A stretch of DNA of 64,000 bases, from the NCBI RefSeq assembly GCF_020026455.1, contig NZ_JAHHQJ010000017.1:1-64000 (forward strand), read 5' to 3'. Shown here one piece after another: positions 63,944 through 64,000 of this stretch (the stretch's first letter is position 1; each line of letters opens with the position of its first letter). The stretch comes from Alistipes sp. Lineage in GTDB: Bacteria; Bacteroidota; Bacteroidia; Bacteroidales; Rikenellaceae. The position numbers were made by a program, and so were the translations under genes. The notes below the pieces were generated by a model that saw only the letters and a list, made by a program, of their open reading frames with translations, was not told the DNA's origin and made no database searches.

Positions 63944-64000
63944 ATTTTTATATGAAATTACAACCACCCTTTGGCCGATGTGAAAAAAATAACGTATCTT

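Overview
This window reads as chromosomal core genome of a GC-rich member of the Bacteroidales, most like Alistipes (Rikenellaceae). The evidence is protein content (BatD/BatE, DUF4954, OmpA with a coiled-coil linker, PiT-PhoU fusion, class II ribonucleotide reductase, Bacteroidota-type malate dehydrogenase), the absence of Shine-Dalgarno sites, and many promoters of the Bacteroidota primary-sigma form, TTTG or TTG, then 18-21 bp, then TAnnTTTG. The genus is an inference. I see no phage, insertion sequence, CRISPR array or rRNA operon.

Layout. 1-9.6 kb: rpsA and a lipoprotein 5'-nucleotidase on the minus strand; a TGS/uridine-kinase-like nucleoside kinase, gcvP and a SlyD-type prolyl isomerase on the plus strand. 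9.7-14.7 kb: the least ordinary block, with a kinase-fold protein carrying WG repeats, a DUF4954 beta-helix protein, a von Willebrand A protein and a second kinase-like WG protein whose catalytic loop is degenerate and whose last WG repeat is cut by a TGA. 14.7-22 kb: trxB, rnz-trmH-like, pdxA, thrS, infC. 22-27 kb: a small surface-glycan-like set (LuxE-like ligase, cytidylyltransferase, DUF115 protein, GT2) followed by an esterase. 27-38 kb: clpB, dnaX, tyrS-folB, an NSS transporter, ribH with a TPR protein, recF-DUF721. 38-50 kb: OmpA, class II RNR, ridA, META lipoprotein, mdh, batD-batE-recR, fumarase. 50-57 kb: fructose-bisphosphate aldolase, hydrolase, threonine dehydrogenase, tRNA-Thr, lipopolysaccharide-kinase-like protein, then a Phe/Tyr-rich leader peptide with a complete attenuator in front of pheA and a DAHP synthase-chorismate mutase. 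57-64 kb: a PhoB/PhoR-like two-component pair, the PiT-PhoU transporter and two small membrane or secreted proteins.

The strongest novel signals are regulatory. There is a classical translation-controlled attenuator (segments 1:2, 2:3, 3:4) for phenylalanine synthesis. An A10 run in dnaX opens onto immediate stops in both other frames. Eleven-bp direct repeats resembling Pho boxes precede both the two-component pair and the phosphate transporter. A perfect DnaA box overlaps the likely RNR promoter. infC appears to lack any AUG/GUG/UUG start ahead of its conserved N-terminus. Many intergenic regions are filled with GC-rich direct repeats, and G8-G9 tracts recur just after stop codons.
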